Shown here one piece after another: positions 41,967 through 51,785 of a DNA stretch of 64,000 nt. Made by a program: the position numbers and the translations under genes. The number at the start of each line of letters is the position of its first letter. The stretch's first letter is position 1. The notes under the pieces are model-generated. The model ran no database searches. It was not told the origin of the DNA and was given only the letters and a program-made list of their open reading frames with translations. This DNA comes from Eleginops maclovinus. Taxonomy: Eukaryota > Chordata > Actinopteri > Perciformes > Eleginopidae. The stretch is from assembly GCF_036324505.1 (NCBI RefSeq), contig NC_086361.1, forward strand, positions 2,916,916 to 2,980,915, given 5' to 3'.

Positions 41967-43013
41967 CTACATTCCCTTTAAATGTAATAAATTATCATCT
42001 CTGGAAAGAAGCAAAACAACATCATTAATGGGTCTCAGATATTCTTTGACAGTCCCTTGATTTGCAGTTTTGACCATGACCTTTCGAACCCTGTTGTCAC
42101 TGCTTAGGATGGCTTTTGTGACAAGTCCCATTGGCCATTCATTGCGTTTCACTTGACAGTCTTTGAGTAGGACGACGTCGCCTTCCTGAAGGTTTGGCCT
42201 GTCCTCTGTCCACTTTCTTCTCGGTTGTAGAGTTGCCAAATACTCCTGCCTCCATCTTTTCCAGAATGAGTCAGCCAAGCTCTGGACCTGTCGCCACTGA
42301 CTTTTGTGCAGATGATCCATTTTAAAGTCACCTGGAGGAGCAGGAGCTACGCTTGCTTTCTGGGTCAGTAGCATTGCAGGTGAGAGAACCTGGGGTACCT
42401 CCGTGTCGGATGAGATGGGTGTTAAAGGTCGAGAGTTCATGATGGCCATGGCTTCGGCCATAAGAGTGGTCAACACTTCGTGTGTGAGTCTTGTGGTGGT
42501 GTTTTTCAACAGAAGCCCGTCAAGAATGCGTCGTGCGACTCCAATCATTCTTTCCCATGCTCCCCCCATGTGGGAGGAATGTGGTGCGTTGAATGACCAG
42601 GTGCAGCCTCGATCTTGTAAGAAACCTCTGATCTCTGGGTCTTCTGTGTTGATTTGCAGCTCTCTGCAGGCCCCGACAAAGTTTGTGCCTCTGTCTGACC
42701 GTAGATGTTGAACTGGCCCTCTGATTGCCAGGAAACGACGGAAAGCATTGATGAAGCTTGAAGTGGACATCGACTCTATCACCTCCAAGTGAACAGCTCT
42801 GGTGCTCAGGCAGCTGAATATGACGGCCCATCTTTTGTTCTCTCCACTGCCACCTCTGGTTCGGCGTGTCACAACGCTCCATGGGCCGAAGACGTCGAGC
42901 CCTGTGTGTGTGAATGGAGGATCAACAGACACTCTGTCTGCTGGCAGATCTGACATTTTCTGATTTTCGAGCCTTCCTCTCATCTTCCTACACATTACAC
43001 ATTTGTGGATCAA
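41967..43013 (-). CDS. BEL/Pao integrase region of pol
   Basis: About 348 codons on the minus strand, forming the C-terminal part of pol. It opens with the Cys pair of the zinc-binding domain (IHKCVMCRKMRG); the matching His pair lies in the preceding frame. The catalytic core follows: Asp in GLDVFGPWSV, Asp in RSDRGTNFVGA and Glu in HMGGAWERMIGVARR. A C-terminal chromo/SH3-like region (LQEGDVVLLKD) comes last. Integrase inserts the cDNA into the genome. The first codon is TTG and is part of a longer pol frame, so this is not an independent gene; a frame change separates it from the RT. Confidence 0.9.
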   Translation of the reverse strand: MIHKCVMCRKMRGRLENQKMSDLPADRVSVDPPFTHTGLDVFGPWSVVTRRTRGGSGENKRWAVIFSCLSTRAVHLEVIESMSTSSFINAFRRFLAIRGPVQHLRSDRGTNFVGACRELQINTEDPEIRGFLQDRGCTWSFNAPHSSHMGGAWERMIGVARRILDGLLLKNTTTRLTHEVLTTLMAEAMAIMNSRPLTPISSDTEVPQVLSPAMLLTQKASVAPAPPGDFKMDHLHKSQWRQVQSLADSFWKRWRQEYLATLQPRRKWTEDRPNLQEGDVVLLKDCQVKRNEWPMGLVTKAILSSDNRVRKVMVKTANQGTVKEYLRPINDVVLLLSRDDNLLHLKGM

Positions 43014-46000
43014 ACTAGAGATACGTTTTTTACCTTTGACGACCCACAGTCCTGCACTGCACTGAGTATTGCGCCCATGGTAAAGTGGCGGCCTTGATGT
43101 GCTACTTGACTGTGGTAGTGTTGAATGAGCAGATTGGTTATGTGATGATCTGGAATATGCAGGCGCTCAAGGTCAGTAAGGGATGTAGTCCATGCTTCCC
43201 ACTGAGCCTTCTTTTCTGCAGGGAGAGGCTCATCCCAGTCTTGCTGCACAGAGGTGAAGTCTCGGACAAGAGCCTTCCCCTGCATGGTGATGGGAGACAC
43301 AAGCCCTAGTGGGTCGTACAGGCTGTTGACTGTTGAGAGTGTCCCTCTTCGTGTGAATGGTTTGACATCTCGTGACACTCTGAATGTAAAGCAGTCTGTT
43401 GTTAAATCCCAGCTGATGCCAAGACTCCGCTGGAGAGGTAATGTGTCTGCACTCAAATCTAAGTCCTTCAGCGCTTTTGCCCTCTCTTCAGGAGGGAAAG
43501 CCTCCATGACTGTAGTGCTGTTGGACGCCACCGTATGGAGTCTCAGGTTTGCCTCTGCCAGCATTCCTTGCGTCCTCCTCAGAAGATCAACAGCCAGGCC
43601 TTCGCTGGAGACAGAAGTAATCCCATCATCAACATAGAAGTTGCGCAGAACAAATTCTTTGGCGTCTGTGCCATATTCTGCTTCGCCACGTTCTGCTGTG
43701 CTTTGTAGCCCGTATATCGCCACAGCTGGGGAAGGGCTGTTCCCAAACACATGTACAGTCATTCTGTAGTCAATGATTTCTTTGCTGGGGCAGTTGTCTT
43801 TGTGCCACAGAAAGCGTAGATAGTTGCGGTGGTCATCTTTCACCTTGAAACTATAAAACATTTGCTCAATGTCTGCAGTTATGGCAATCTTTTCTTTGCG
43901 GTAACGCAGCAGGACACCAATCAGTGTGTTGTTGAGGTCAGGCCCGCTGAGTAGGACATCATTGAGTGAGATGTTCTGATACTGGGCACTTGAGTCGAAC
44001 ACTACTCTAATTTTGTCTGGCTTTTGGGGGTGGTAAACTCCAAATATTGGTAAGTACCACGACTCCTCCCCAGGCTGCATGGGTGGAGCGGGTTCGGCTT
44101 GGCGGTTTTCTATAACCTTCTGCATGAACTCAAAGAAATGTGCTTTCATACCTGGCTTTTTCTGGAACGTGCGCTGTAACGAGGACAGCCTCTGCGCGGC
44201 CTGCTCCTTGTTGTTCGGCAACTGTGTCCTAGGTGAGCGGAATGGCAATGGCGCCACCCAGTGGTTGTCTTCGTCGAGATACACACCCTTGTCCATCACC
44301 TCCAGGAAGATGTTGTCTTCAATCGACAAGGCTAGTCTTTCGTCGTCTGCATTTCTCAGGAAAATGTTGTCTCCGAGGTGGTCTGGGTCGATAACGGAAG
44401 TGCGTGAGTGACGAGCGTCAGATGGTGAGTCGGGTAAGCACAGGAGAGAATGATGGCCTACTCGCTCTCTGACTTGGATGCTTTTAGTGCACGGTGTGAA
44501 GAATGAGTTTCTGCCATTAGAAAGTACATGGGTCTTGTAGACATTGACTTCAGCTGGCTGATGGGCTCTATCAAGGCAGATCTCGCCTACAATGACCCAG
44601 CCCAAATCTAAGCGCTGTGCATACGGGGTGTTATGGGGTCCATTGTACTGCTCACGTACCTTGTGCACACTCAAGACGTCTCTCCCTAGGAGAAGAAGGA
44701 TCTGAGCATGAGGATCTGGAGGTGGTAACTTGCCGTGCACAGGAGAGAGATGAGCAAAGTGTTGAGTGATGTCTGCCGTCGGAATTTCTGACTTGTCGTC
44801 TGGCATTGTGTTGCATTCGATGAGGGGAGGAAGTGCTACTGTAGATTTTCCATCGAGTGACTCTACTGTAAAGCTGCATGCCTTTCTCCCCGCCGTCTCA
44901 ACTGTGCCTGAGCATGTCTTCAGAGTGTAGGGAGAGGGGTCACCTTCAATGCCAAACAGGTCGAAGAACTGTGTCTTGGCCAACGACCGGTTGCTCTGGT
45001 CGTCCAATACTACATATACATGCTGGGCTTTTTCACGCTGTTTTGAGGGGTAAACTTTCACCAGACATATTTTGGAGCATGACCTGGGCTGAGGAGAAGT
45101 ACCACATATCTCTGTGCATTTTGACGTGACATTGAGTGGCTGCTCATTTTGTTCTGATTCACTTCTGGTCTCTTCAGATGACCAGGGGGCGGGACCAGGA
45201 TGTAGGGCAGATACATGCCTTTCACTGTCACATTCTCTGCATTTCACGGACAGCTTGCAGTCTTTTGCAACATGTTTAGTGGAGGCACAGCAACGGTAAC
45301 AAATGGAATTTTCTCTGAGATAGGCTTTTCTGTCATCCAGGTGCTTAATCCTAAAGGCTCGACACTTGAAGAGGGGGTGGGGCTTGTTATGGATGGCACA
45401 ATGTTTGTCTGGCTCATTGTTTTGTTTGTCTGACTGGTTGCTGGGAAAGTTTTGAGTTCCTGCTGACACCTCAGTTTTCTTGACGAAGATGGACGGTTTG
45501 CTATTCATCTTGACTCTGTCTGTTTTCATGCTGTTTGAGCAGGTGGGTGAGGAGAAGACAAAACTCGGGTCATTTCGAGTCTTTGCTTGCTTGCAGACAA
45601 ACTTTACGAAAAAACTGAAAGGCGGAAAGGCTACCTTGTACTCTTCTTTGTATCTGGAGCCTTGTGTGACCCATCTTTCTTGAAGGCTGTATGAGAGTTT
45701 TTCGACAATGGGGTTCACACCCCTCGATGTGTCGAGATACGCAAGCCCAGGTGTTAGGCCACTCTCCTTTGCAGACTCCAACTCTTGCAGCAGATCCCCC
45801 AGCTCTCTCAGTTGGTGAGGGTCTTTGTTTGAGATGCGAGGAAAATCTTCAAGCCGTTTCAGTAGAGCATGTTCGATGACTTCCGGGCATCCGTAGCAGT
45901 CTTCTAGGCGCTGCCATATGATCAACACTGCTTTGTTTGGACTTGTGACATGGACTGACCTGATTCGCTTGGCCTGAGTGGCAGACTCCGGGCCAAGCCA

Positions 46001-46435
46001 TTTGACAAGTAGGTCGAGTTCCTCTCTCCGCGTCAGGTTGAGGCCCTGTGTGATGCTTTGAAAAGACGTCTTCCATGCCCAATAGTTCTCCGGGCGATCG
46101 TCGAATTGGGTCAATCCTGAGCTCACCATCTCTCTTCTTATCAAATAAGTGGCGAAATCAGGCATTGGGGTTGGCGCGTCAGTGTAGTCATTTGATGTTG
46201 CATGAGATGGGGGGCTTGGGGGGTACCTGTGTGGTGTTGGACTGTTCTGCTGGCCCAGGTAGTCTGCTCTGCTCGGCTGTCCGTGGTTGATTGCATGAGG
46301 GCACGGTCGAGGAGGATGTTGCGGCTGAGGAAGAGGCAGTTGAGTGGTTGTGCGAAGAGGATGACTTGGTTCACTGTGAGTCTGCCGTGATTCTGGAAAT
46401 GGCTGTGGAGCGTGTTGCAATGGAGTGTTCTGCAC
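43010..46435 (-). CDS. BEL/Pao gag-protease-reverse transcriptase polyprotein (defective)
   Basis: A 1141-codon frame on the minus strand. In order: a BEL-type gag domain (about residues 95-230), Cys/His zinc knuckles (CAIHNKPHPLFKC, CYRCCASTKHVAKDC, about 340-430), a Pao-type aspartic protease with VVLDDQSNRS (about 475), and a reverse transcriptase with ADIEQMFYSF and the YVDD box at residues 934-937. The RT C-terminus (NSLYDPLGLVSP) runs to about residue 1095. It then jumps straight to the integrase HH motif (HYHSQVAHQGRH), so the RNase H domain is missing. The frame then shifts and stops. It is in the same frame as the upstream gag piece, separated by one TAG. Non-autonomous as it stands. 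Confidence 0.9.
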   Translation of the reverse strand: MQNTPLQHAPQPFPESRQTHSEPSHPLRTTTQLPLPQPQHPPRPCPHAINHGQPSRADYLGQQNSPTPHRYPPSPPSHATSNDYTDAPTPMPDFATYLIRREMVSSGLTQFDDRPENYWAWKTSFQSITQGLNLTRREELDLLVKWLGPESATQAKRIRSVHVTSPNKAVLIIWQRLEDCYGCPEVIEHALLKRLEDFPRISNKDPHQLRELGDLLQELESAKESGLTPGLAYLDTSRGVNPIVEKLSYSLQERWVTQGSRYKEEYKVAFPPFSFFVKFVCKQAKTRNDPSFVFSSPTCSNSMKTDRVKMNSKPSIFVKKTEVSAGTQNFPSNQSDKQNNEPDKHCAIHNKPHPLFKCRAFRIKHLDDRKAYLRENSICYRCCASTKHVAKDCKLSVKCRECDSERHVSALHPGPAPWSSEETRSESEQNEQPLNVTSKCTEICGTSPQPRSCSKICLVKVYPSKQREKAQHVYVVLDDQSNRSLAKTQFFDLFGIEGDPSPYTLKTCSGTVETAGRKACSFTVESLDGKSTVALPPLIECNTMPDDKSEIPTADITQHFAHLSPVHGKLPPPDPHAQILLLLGRDVLSVHKVREQYNGPHNTPYAQRLDLGWVIVGEICLDRAHQPAEVNVYKTHVLSNGRNSFFTPCTKSIQVRERVGHHSLLCLPDSPSDARHSRTSVIDPDHLGDNIFLRNADDERLALSIEDNIFLEVMDKGVYLDEDNHWVAPLPFRSPRTQLPNNKEQAAQRLSSLQRTFQKKPGMKAHFFEFMQKVIENRQAEPAPPMQPGEESWYLPIFGVYHPQKPDKIRVVFDSSAQYQNISLNDVLLSGPDLNNTLIGVLLRYRKEKIAITADIEQMFYSFKVKDDHRNYLRFLWHKDNCPSKEIIDYRMTVHVFGNSPSPAVAIYGLQSTAERGEAEYGTDAKEFVLRNFYVDDGITSVSSEGLAVDLLRRTQGMLAEANLRLHTVASNSTTVMEAFPPEERAKALKDLDLSADTLPLQRSLGISWDLTTDCFTFRVSRDVKPFTRRGTLSTVNSLYDPLGLVSPITMQGKALVRDFTSVQQDWDEPLPAEKKAQWEAWTTSLTDLERLHIPDHHITNLLIQHYHSQVAHQGRHFTMGAILSAVQDCGSSKVKNVSLV

Positions 46436-46498
46436 ATACTCCCTAGTGCGCTGATCTCTGTCTTCATCTCCTAAATCCAGGCGCTGTTCGTCTTCCCA

Positions 46499-46906
46499 CT
46501 AGGCCGCAGCTTGGTAGACGTCTGCTTCTCTGGACGCTGCTGTTGCCTCCTTCTCTAGCTGTAGCATGCCAAGGTCAGCTTCCACCTCTGCTTTGCGGCG
46601 TGCTGCTTCAGCTAAGAGTTTCTGCTTCTGTTCTTCAATGCGCGCTTTCTCCCTAAGCATAGCAGCTTCCTTCTCAGCATAGGACATTTTGACTTTTAAT
46701 GCCTCTGCTTTGGCCCTTGCTCTGGTGGCAGCGCTGCTAGCTGTTGATGCGCTTGTCCTAACTGATAAACAACTTACATGAGACCTTGTTTCTAAAGTCA
46801 TTTGTGCTTTATCTTCTTTCTCTTCTTCCCTCGAATCCGCCATTTTGTAGCTGTGAGTTCCGATTCTGACGAGCTGAGAGTTAGGAGGTTGCTCCGTTGT
46901 CTTCAC
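46499..46906 (-). CDS. BEL/Pao gag N-terminus, cut by an in-frame stop
   Basis: A 135-codon frame ending at TAG 46501-46499. It has a long charged, Ala/Glu/Lys-rich coiled coil (SYAEKEAAMLREKARIEEQK and on) typical of the N-terminal part of BEL/Pao gag. It is exactly in frame with the polyprotein at 46435, so one point change would explain the break. The start ATG (46906) lies just inside the 5' LTR. Confidence 0.8.
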   Translation of the reverse strand: MKTTEQPPNSQLVRIGTHSYKMADSREEEKEDKAQMTLETRSHVSCLSVRTSASTASSAATRARAKAEALKVKMSYAEKEAAMLREKARIEEQKQKLLAEAARRKAEVEADLGMLQLEKEATAASREADVYQAAA

Positions 46907-46934
46907 CCGCTGTGTATTCGTCCTTTTACTATTC

Positions 46935-47227
46935 TGCCCTAGCCGTTACGTGCTTGGAACAGTTCGGCAGATAGATAACTAAAAAGATGAGTGAGGCTCC
47001 AGAATTTCCTTTGCATAGAGTTTTACTGAAGTACAGCATTCAATCTTTCCGTAAAACTAAAAGTAAGCACAAAACATAAAATTACCATGTGTCAAATTGC
47101 TACACAAAATCACCACGAGCTACATACAAAATGATAGCGACGAGCTACATGAAAACGATAGCCACGAGCTACATGAAATTAGCAGGCTAGTTACATTAAC
47201 ACCTCTCAATACAATAGCACCATTTAA
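46935..47227 (-). repeat. BEL/Pao 5' LTR, proximal part
   Basis: Matches 41360-41650 of the 3' LTR from TGCCCTAGCC to CACCATTTAA, with a 2-bp insertion (GATGAGTGAGG against GATGTGAGG). It is interrupted by the LINE; the LTR resumes at 50294. Confidence 0.92.
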
Positions 47228-50200
47228 TAATAATAATAATAATAATATATTTAATTTGTAATGCACTCTTCAATCCAAGGGAATCTCAGAGTGCCACAGT
47301 ACCTACACACAGTATATATACAGTCAAAACACTAATAAAAAAACCTAGTAAACACATACATAGTAGAAAAAAAACAGCAAATCAACAGTAGCACATAAGA
47401 AATAGCTGACAGTAATCTATTACTGTGTCAAAAACGCCTTTTTGAATAGAAATGTTTTTAGGCCATTTTTAAAAGAGTCCAGAGTCTGTGTTTCCCTTAG
47501 GTGGTCAGGGAGGCTGTTCCATAGGCGCGGGGCTGCAGAGTTAAAGGCCCGGTCGCCCATGGTTCGGAGCTTGGTGTTGGGGACCCGGAGGAGCAAGCTG
47601 TTTTGGGATCTAAGGGTGCGGTTGGAGGTTTGGGGAGTAATCAGTTCCTGTAGGTAGGGGGGTGCATGCCCATTTATGCATCTATGGGTGAGCAGGAGGA
47701 CTTTGTAGTCAATCCGGAATGGGACAGGAAGCCAGTGTAGTGAGTGTAGAATCGGTGTTATGTGCTCATATTTCCGAACTCTCATCAGGATCCTGGCAGT
47801 GCTGTTTTGGATGTATTGCAGCTTCTGGATATTTTTGCCAGTGATCCCAGTGAAGAGTGAATTACAGTAGTCCAGTCTTGATGATATAAAGGCGTGGACG
47901 AGCTTCTCTGCATCTGACAGGGTTAAGGTGGGGCGAAGTTTGGAGATGTTTTTGAGGTGGTAAAAGGAAGTTTTGCACAGGTGGTTTATGTGGTCATTAA
48001 AGTTCAGGTGAGGGTCAAACTTAACTCCCAAATCCGTGACTGTGGAGGAGAGGGGTATGACCTGAGTGTCAAAAGTGAGTTGAGTTATGGAGGATGACTG
48101 AATCTGATGTGGAGTGCCAACAAGGAGGGCTTCGGTTTTGCTACTGTTTAACTGGAGAAAGTTGTTGTTCATCCATGCCTTTATCTCCCCAAGGCAGGTG
48201 GTGAGACATGACGTGGCTGCAGAGGGGCTTGGGGCAGTTTTAATGTAAAGTTGTGTGTCGTCAGCATAACAGTGAAAAGACATATTATGTCTGCTGATGA
48301 CACGACCGAGGGGTAGCATGTACATAATGAAGAGGATGGGGCCCAGGACTGACCCTTGTGGAACACCACAGGAGACAGGGAGCAGTCTGGACTTGCATCT
48401 TTCCAAGGAGACATATTCAGTCCTGTCAGAAAGGTAGGACCGAAACCACTTGAGTGCAGAGTCTGATAGCCCAATGGTTGTGTGGAGGCGCTCTAAGAGG
48501 ATAGTGTGATCCACTGTGTCAAATGCAGCAGTCAGGTCCAGGAGGATGAGGAGTGAGGGTGATCCTGCATCGGCTGTCATCAGCAGGTCATTCGTCACCC
48601 TGAGCAGAGCTGTTTCAGTGCTGTGGGCTGATCGAAATCCTGACTGAAATTTTTCAAACAAGTTGTTGTGCTTGAGGTGGTCCTGAAGTTGTGAAGCAAC
48701 TACCTTCTCTAACACCTTGGACAGGAAAGCAAGGTTGGAGATGGGCCTGTAGTTAGCTAGAACCTCTGGGTCCAGTGTGGGCTTCTTGAGAAGGGGACGG
48801 ATGACAGCGACCTTGAGAGCAGATGGGACACAGCCAGACTCAAGGGAAAGGTTCACAACTTTGGTGATGAGAGGACTGAGAGTGGGGATGTGTGACTTTA
48901 GCAGAGCAGTGGGAATGGGGTCCAGGGTACAGGTACAGGATTTCATTTTTCTGAGAATTTCCTCAACATGGCTCTCCTGAACCTCAGCGAGATATAGAGG
49001 AGACAGAACACTTGCAGGTAAGGTGCTTGTGTCAGAGGGAAGCAAAGATGAGGAGCTAGACATCAGTGAGCGAATGTTGTTTACCTTTGATCTGAAAAAG
49101 TCAATGAAGCTGTTGCATTGCTCCTCTGTAGCCTCAGTGGAAGAGGAAGGTTGTGGCTTCAGAAGATGGTTTATGGTGGAAAAAAGCTTTTTAGAGTTGC
49201 CAGGGTTTTCATTGATTAAGCTGGAATAGAACTGTGATCGAGCATCTTTAAGGGAGTTGGAGTAGGCCCTTTGATGTTCACGGAAAGCCAGTTTATGGAC
49301 AGTGAGCCCAGAGTGTCTGTAGCGTCGTTCCAGGACACGCCCAGCTGTTTTTATTTTCCTCAACTCAGGTGTGAACCAGGGAGCAGAGCGTGAGAAACTG
49401 ACCTCACGTGACTTTACAGGGGCATGGAGATCAAAAACACTGCTCAGGGATGTATTATAGAGTTCTACTAATTCATCCATTGATGCAGAGGCTGGGCAGG
49501 TGATGAGCTGGAGATCTATGGTCATAGTGGCTGAGTCAATGCTTTTCCAGTTCCGGAAAGACATTTGACGCTTAGGTCTAATAGTAGGCAACATAAAAGT
49601 CAAGGCCATTGAGACCACCTTGTGGTCAGACACACCAATGTCATAAACCTGTAGGTTACTGATGGGAGCAGAGTTAGTGATAACCAGGTCCAGAGTGTGC
49701 CCCTTGGTGTGAGTAGGAACTTCGACATGCTGCTGTAGACCAAGACATTCAAGCACACTAAGGAAATCTGCTGCAAACTGACAGGAGGGGTTGTCGACAT
49801 GGATATTTAAATCACCAACAATGACAATGTTAGTTGACATAGTGCAGAGTGAGGTAAGCAGATCCCTAATCTCCGGTAGAAAAGATGGTTTAGGTTTAGG
49901 AGGACGGTATATTAAAAGTACTGTCATGGAGTTAGGAGGTTGGCATTTGAAGGCCAGGCATTCCATAGAGGAAAAATCAGGCATTGGCAGAGGAGAAAGT
50001 TTGAGTTCATCCCGATGCATGATGGCTAGTCCACCACCACGACCAGAGCTGCGGGCTTTCTCCATGTAGTTATAGCCAGGTGGGCATGCTTCATTAAGCA
50101 CAGAGTAGTCCCCTGGTTTATGCCAGGTTTCTGTTAAGCACATGAAGTCAAGCCCTTTGTCCAGTATATGGTCGTGTATGATGAGGGATTTGTTAGTGAG

Positions 50201-50293
50201 GGATTGTGTGTTTAGCAACTCCATGGTGGTAGGAGACAGAGCTGAAGGTGGAAGTCTCTGCGCACTGCGATCCACTCCATGTTTCCCATTTTG
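47228..50293 (-). mobile_element. L2-type LINE inserted in the BEL 5' LTR
   Basis: It is flanked by an 8-bp target duplication, CCATTTAA (47220-47227) and CCGTTTAA (50294-50301), with one mismatch. The intact LTR has CCGTTTAA once. The lengths confirm it: 293 + 296 - 8 = 581, the expected LTR length. The 3' end is a (TTA)n tail (plus-strand TAATAATAATAATAAT near 47228-47250). It encodes one long endonuclease-reverse transcriptase frame; any ORF1 and promoter are missing, so it is 5'-truncated. Confidence 0.93.
47420..50224 (-). CDS. L2-type LINE endonuclease-reverse transcriptase
   Basis: An intact ORF2-type protein of about 934 residues from the ATG at 50224 (MELLNTQSLTNKS); the frame stays open a little further upstream into the junction. 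The N-terminal endonuclease has LNTQSLTNK, CLTETWH, IVGDLNIHVDN and VSDHKVV. The reverse transcriptase has YRPISNLAFLSKVLEK, SGFRSAHSTETALL, LDLTAAFDTVDH, GVPQGSVLGPILF and the YADDTQLY catalytic box. The C-terminal region has SSRLDYCNSL, LHWLPVPFRI and the end block AFNSAAPRLWNSLPDHLR. Such enzymes nick the target and copy their RNA into it. The uninterrupted frame in an insertion younger than the BEL suggests recent activity of this family. Confidence 0.93.
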   Translation of the reverse strand: MELLNTQSLTNKSLIIHDHILDKGLDFMCLTETWHKPGDYSVLNEACPPGYNYMEKARSSGRGGGLAIMHRDELKLSPLPMPDFSSMECLAFKCQPPNSMTVLLIYRPPKPKPSFLPEIRDLLTSLCTMSTNIVIVGDLNIHVDNPSCQFAADFLSVLECLGLQQHVEVPTHTKGHTLDLVITNSAPISNLQVYDIGVSDHKVVSMALTFMLPTIRPKRQMSFRNWKSIDSATMTIDLQLITCPASASMDELVELYNTSLSSVFDLHAPVKSREVSFSRSAPWFTPELRKIKTAGRVLERRYRHSGLTVHKLAFREHQRAYSNSLKDARSQFYSSLINENPGNSKKLFSTINHLLKPQPSSSTEATEEQCNSFIDFFRSKVNNIRSLMSSSSSLLPSDTSTLPASVLSPLYLAEVQESHVEEILRKMKSCTCTLDPIPTALLKSHIPTLSPLITKVVNLSLESGCVPSALKVAVIRPLLKKPTLDPEVLANYRPISNLAFLSKVLEKVVASQLQDHLKHNNLFEKFQSGFRSAHSTETALLRVTNDLLMTADAGSPSLLILLDLTAAFDTVDHTILLERLHTTIGLSDSALKWFRSYLSDRTEYVSLERCKSRLLPVSCGVPQGSVLGPILFIMYMLPLGRVISRHNMSFHCYADDTQLYIKTAPSPSAATSCLTTCLGEIKAWMNNNFLQLNSSKTEALLVGTPHQIQSSSITQLTFDTQVIPLSSTVTDLGVKFDPHLNFNDHINHLCKTSFYHLKNISKLRPTLTLSDAEKLVHAFISSRLDYCNSLFTGITGKNIQKLQYIQNSTARILMRVRKYEHITPILHSLHWLPVPFRIDYKVLLLTHRCINGHAPPYLQELITPQTSNRTLRSQNSLLLRVPNTKLRTMGDRAFNSAAPRLWNSLPDHLRETQTLDSFKNGLKTFLFKKAFLTQ

Positions 50294-50589
50294 CCGTTTA
50301 AACAACTAACAACTAATTTGCTCGACATGCTACATAAATGAATATATTATAATATAGTATATAATATATTTAATAGATATTTAGTATAGCAACAAACTTA
50401 CGGACGTCTCTACTCCTGGGATCTGACCGTGGGAACTACTTGTGCTGAACTGAACTCGTTATGACTTACGAGGCGAAATAAAGGCACTTATGGTGCAATA
50501 CCGAGGTACACCAGTAGGTGTCCTTCTTGTTACAGGGAAAACAGCTTTGGCTACATAACATCAGAAGCATAATAGATAAAGACAGAACA
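50294..50589 (-). repeat. BEL/Pao 5' LTR, distal part
   Basis: Matches 41643-41935 of the 3' LTR, from CCGTTTAAACAACTAACAAC to GACAGAACA. Differences are A for G in TTTAATAGATATT, T for C in CTCGTTATGAC, and an extra CTT in GTCCTTCTTGTTAC. Confidence 0.93.
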
Positions 50590-50775
50590 ATACTGCATGT
50601 TAATCTTTCTCCATGTATGCATGATTTCATGTAAATCCATCTTTCTGAAAGCCGAGATAAACGCCTGCAGTGACATCCTGCAAACCATTTGTATATCCTT
50701 GATTCCTCACCTCACATTCTCTCCTCACATCCTAATCCTGCCCACAGGAGAGCTGAGCGAGGAGACGAGGAAGTA

Positions 50776-51192
50776 AAATGGAAGTAAACACTAAAAGGCA
50801 CAGCAGAAGAAGACAGACAGACAGGAAGTTAAAACTAAAGGGAACAGCAGAAGAAGACAGACAGACAGGAAGTAAACACTAAAGACAACAGCAGAAGAAG
50901 ACAGACAGGAAGTAAACATTAACAGGAACAGCAGAAGAAGACAGACATGAAGTAAACACTAACAGGAACAGCAGAAGAAGACAGACAGGAAGTAAACACT
51001 AAAGGGAACAGCAGAAGAAAACAGACAGGAAGTAAACACTAAAGGGAACCGCAGAAGAAGACAGACAGACAGGAAGTAAACACTAAAGAGAACAGCAGAA
51101 GAAGACAGACAGGAAGTAAACACTAACAGGAACAGCAGAAGAAGACAGACAGGAAGTAACCACTAACAGGAACAGCAGAAGAAGACAGACAG
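50776..51192 (-). repeat. 40-bp minisatellite, minus orientation (about 10 units)
   Basis: Units of GGAAGTAAACACTAAAGGGA then ACAGCAGAAGAAGACAGACA are the reverse complement of the array at 36320-37117. The array begins close after the BEL element. Confidence 0.92.
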
Positions 51193-51411
51193 AACAGTTT
51201 TATGACAACTTTTACTTAAATTCTCAACTTGGCGTAAAATGGCAAGGCTATGACCGAACAAAAGGCGAGGACAAAAACATGAACTAAATAAATGGAAGGC
51301 TCCTGAGGTAAAGCATTGCAGGATAGGAAAACATTGGACCCCCACCACCACCAGCAATGTCCTGATCCATGATGATGGCACACCAACATTTGACACATCT
51401 CAAGTTTAAGA

Positions 51412-51785
51412 TGCCTGAACTTTATCTAAGTATTTCCATTTTATAATACTTTATAATTCTATTCCACTACAGTTTATGAGCCACTATTATACTTTACTCC
51501 ACTATATTTATCTGACAGCATGGGTTATGCAGCAGTTTATAAAGTAATTAAAATTAGTTTTACCTTTACTAGCTGTGATAAACACGCAATAGTCATTAAG
51601 TAATTTTATATTTATCATTCATAAATGGGACATAACGAGTAATGATTACTTTTAATTAAGGTATAATTTAATGCACATACTTTTTTGCTTCTAATTAAGT
51701 CAGTTTTAAATGCAGGACTTTTACTTGTAACAGTATTTTTACAACTTATACTTAAGATCGGAGTAGTAGGCTACTTCCAACTTTA
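51412..51785. repeat. TACTT-rich dispersed repeat, copy 5
   Basis: A degenerate copy. Shared words include TTATACTTTACTCCACTATATT, split here as TATACTTTACTCC then ACTATATT, and GCAGGACTTTTACTTGTAAC. Non-coding. Confidence 0.55.

Larger units (their letters stand above)
41360..50589 (-). mobile_element. BEL/Pao LTR retrotransposon, with an L2-type LINE inside its 5' LTR
   Basis: Two near-identical LTRs (576 and 581 bp after removing the LINE) flank gag-pol sequence read on the minus strand. The order gag, protease, reverse transcriptase, integrase and the domain types are those of BEL/Pao. Three lesions are visible: an in-frame TAG in gag (46499-46501), loss of the RNase H segment, and a frame change before integrase (about 43055). 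The LTRs differ by two clear substitutions and two small indels, so the insertion is recent. A clean target duplication is not seen (ATTC at the left, ATAC at the right). Confidence 0.93.

Noticed and set aside
42403..46390. Plus-strand open frames across the BEL element, up to 127 codons
   Set aside because: Antisense shadows of the gag-pol reading, with no motifs of their own.
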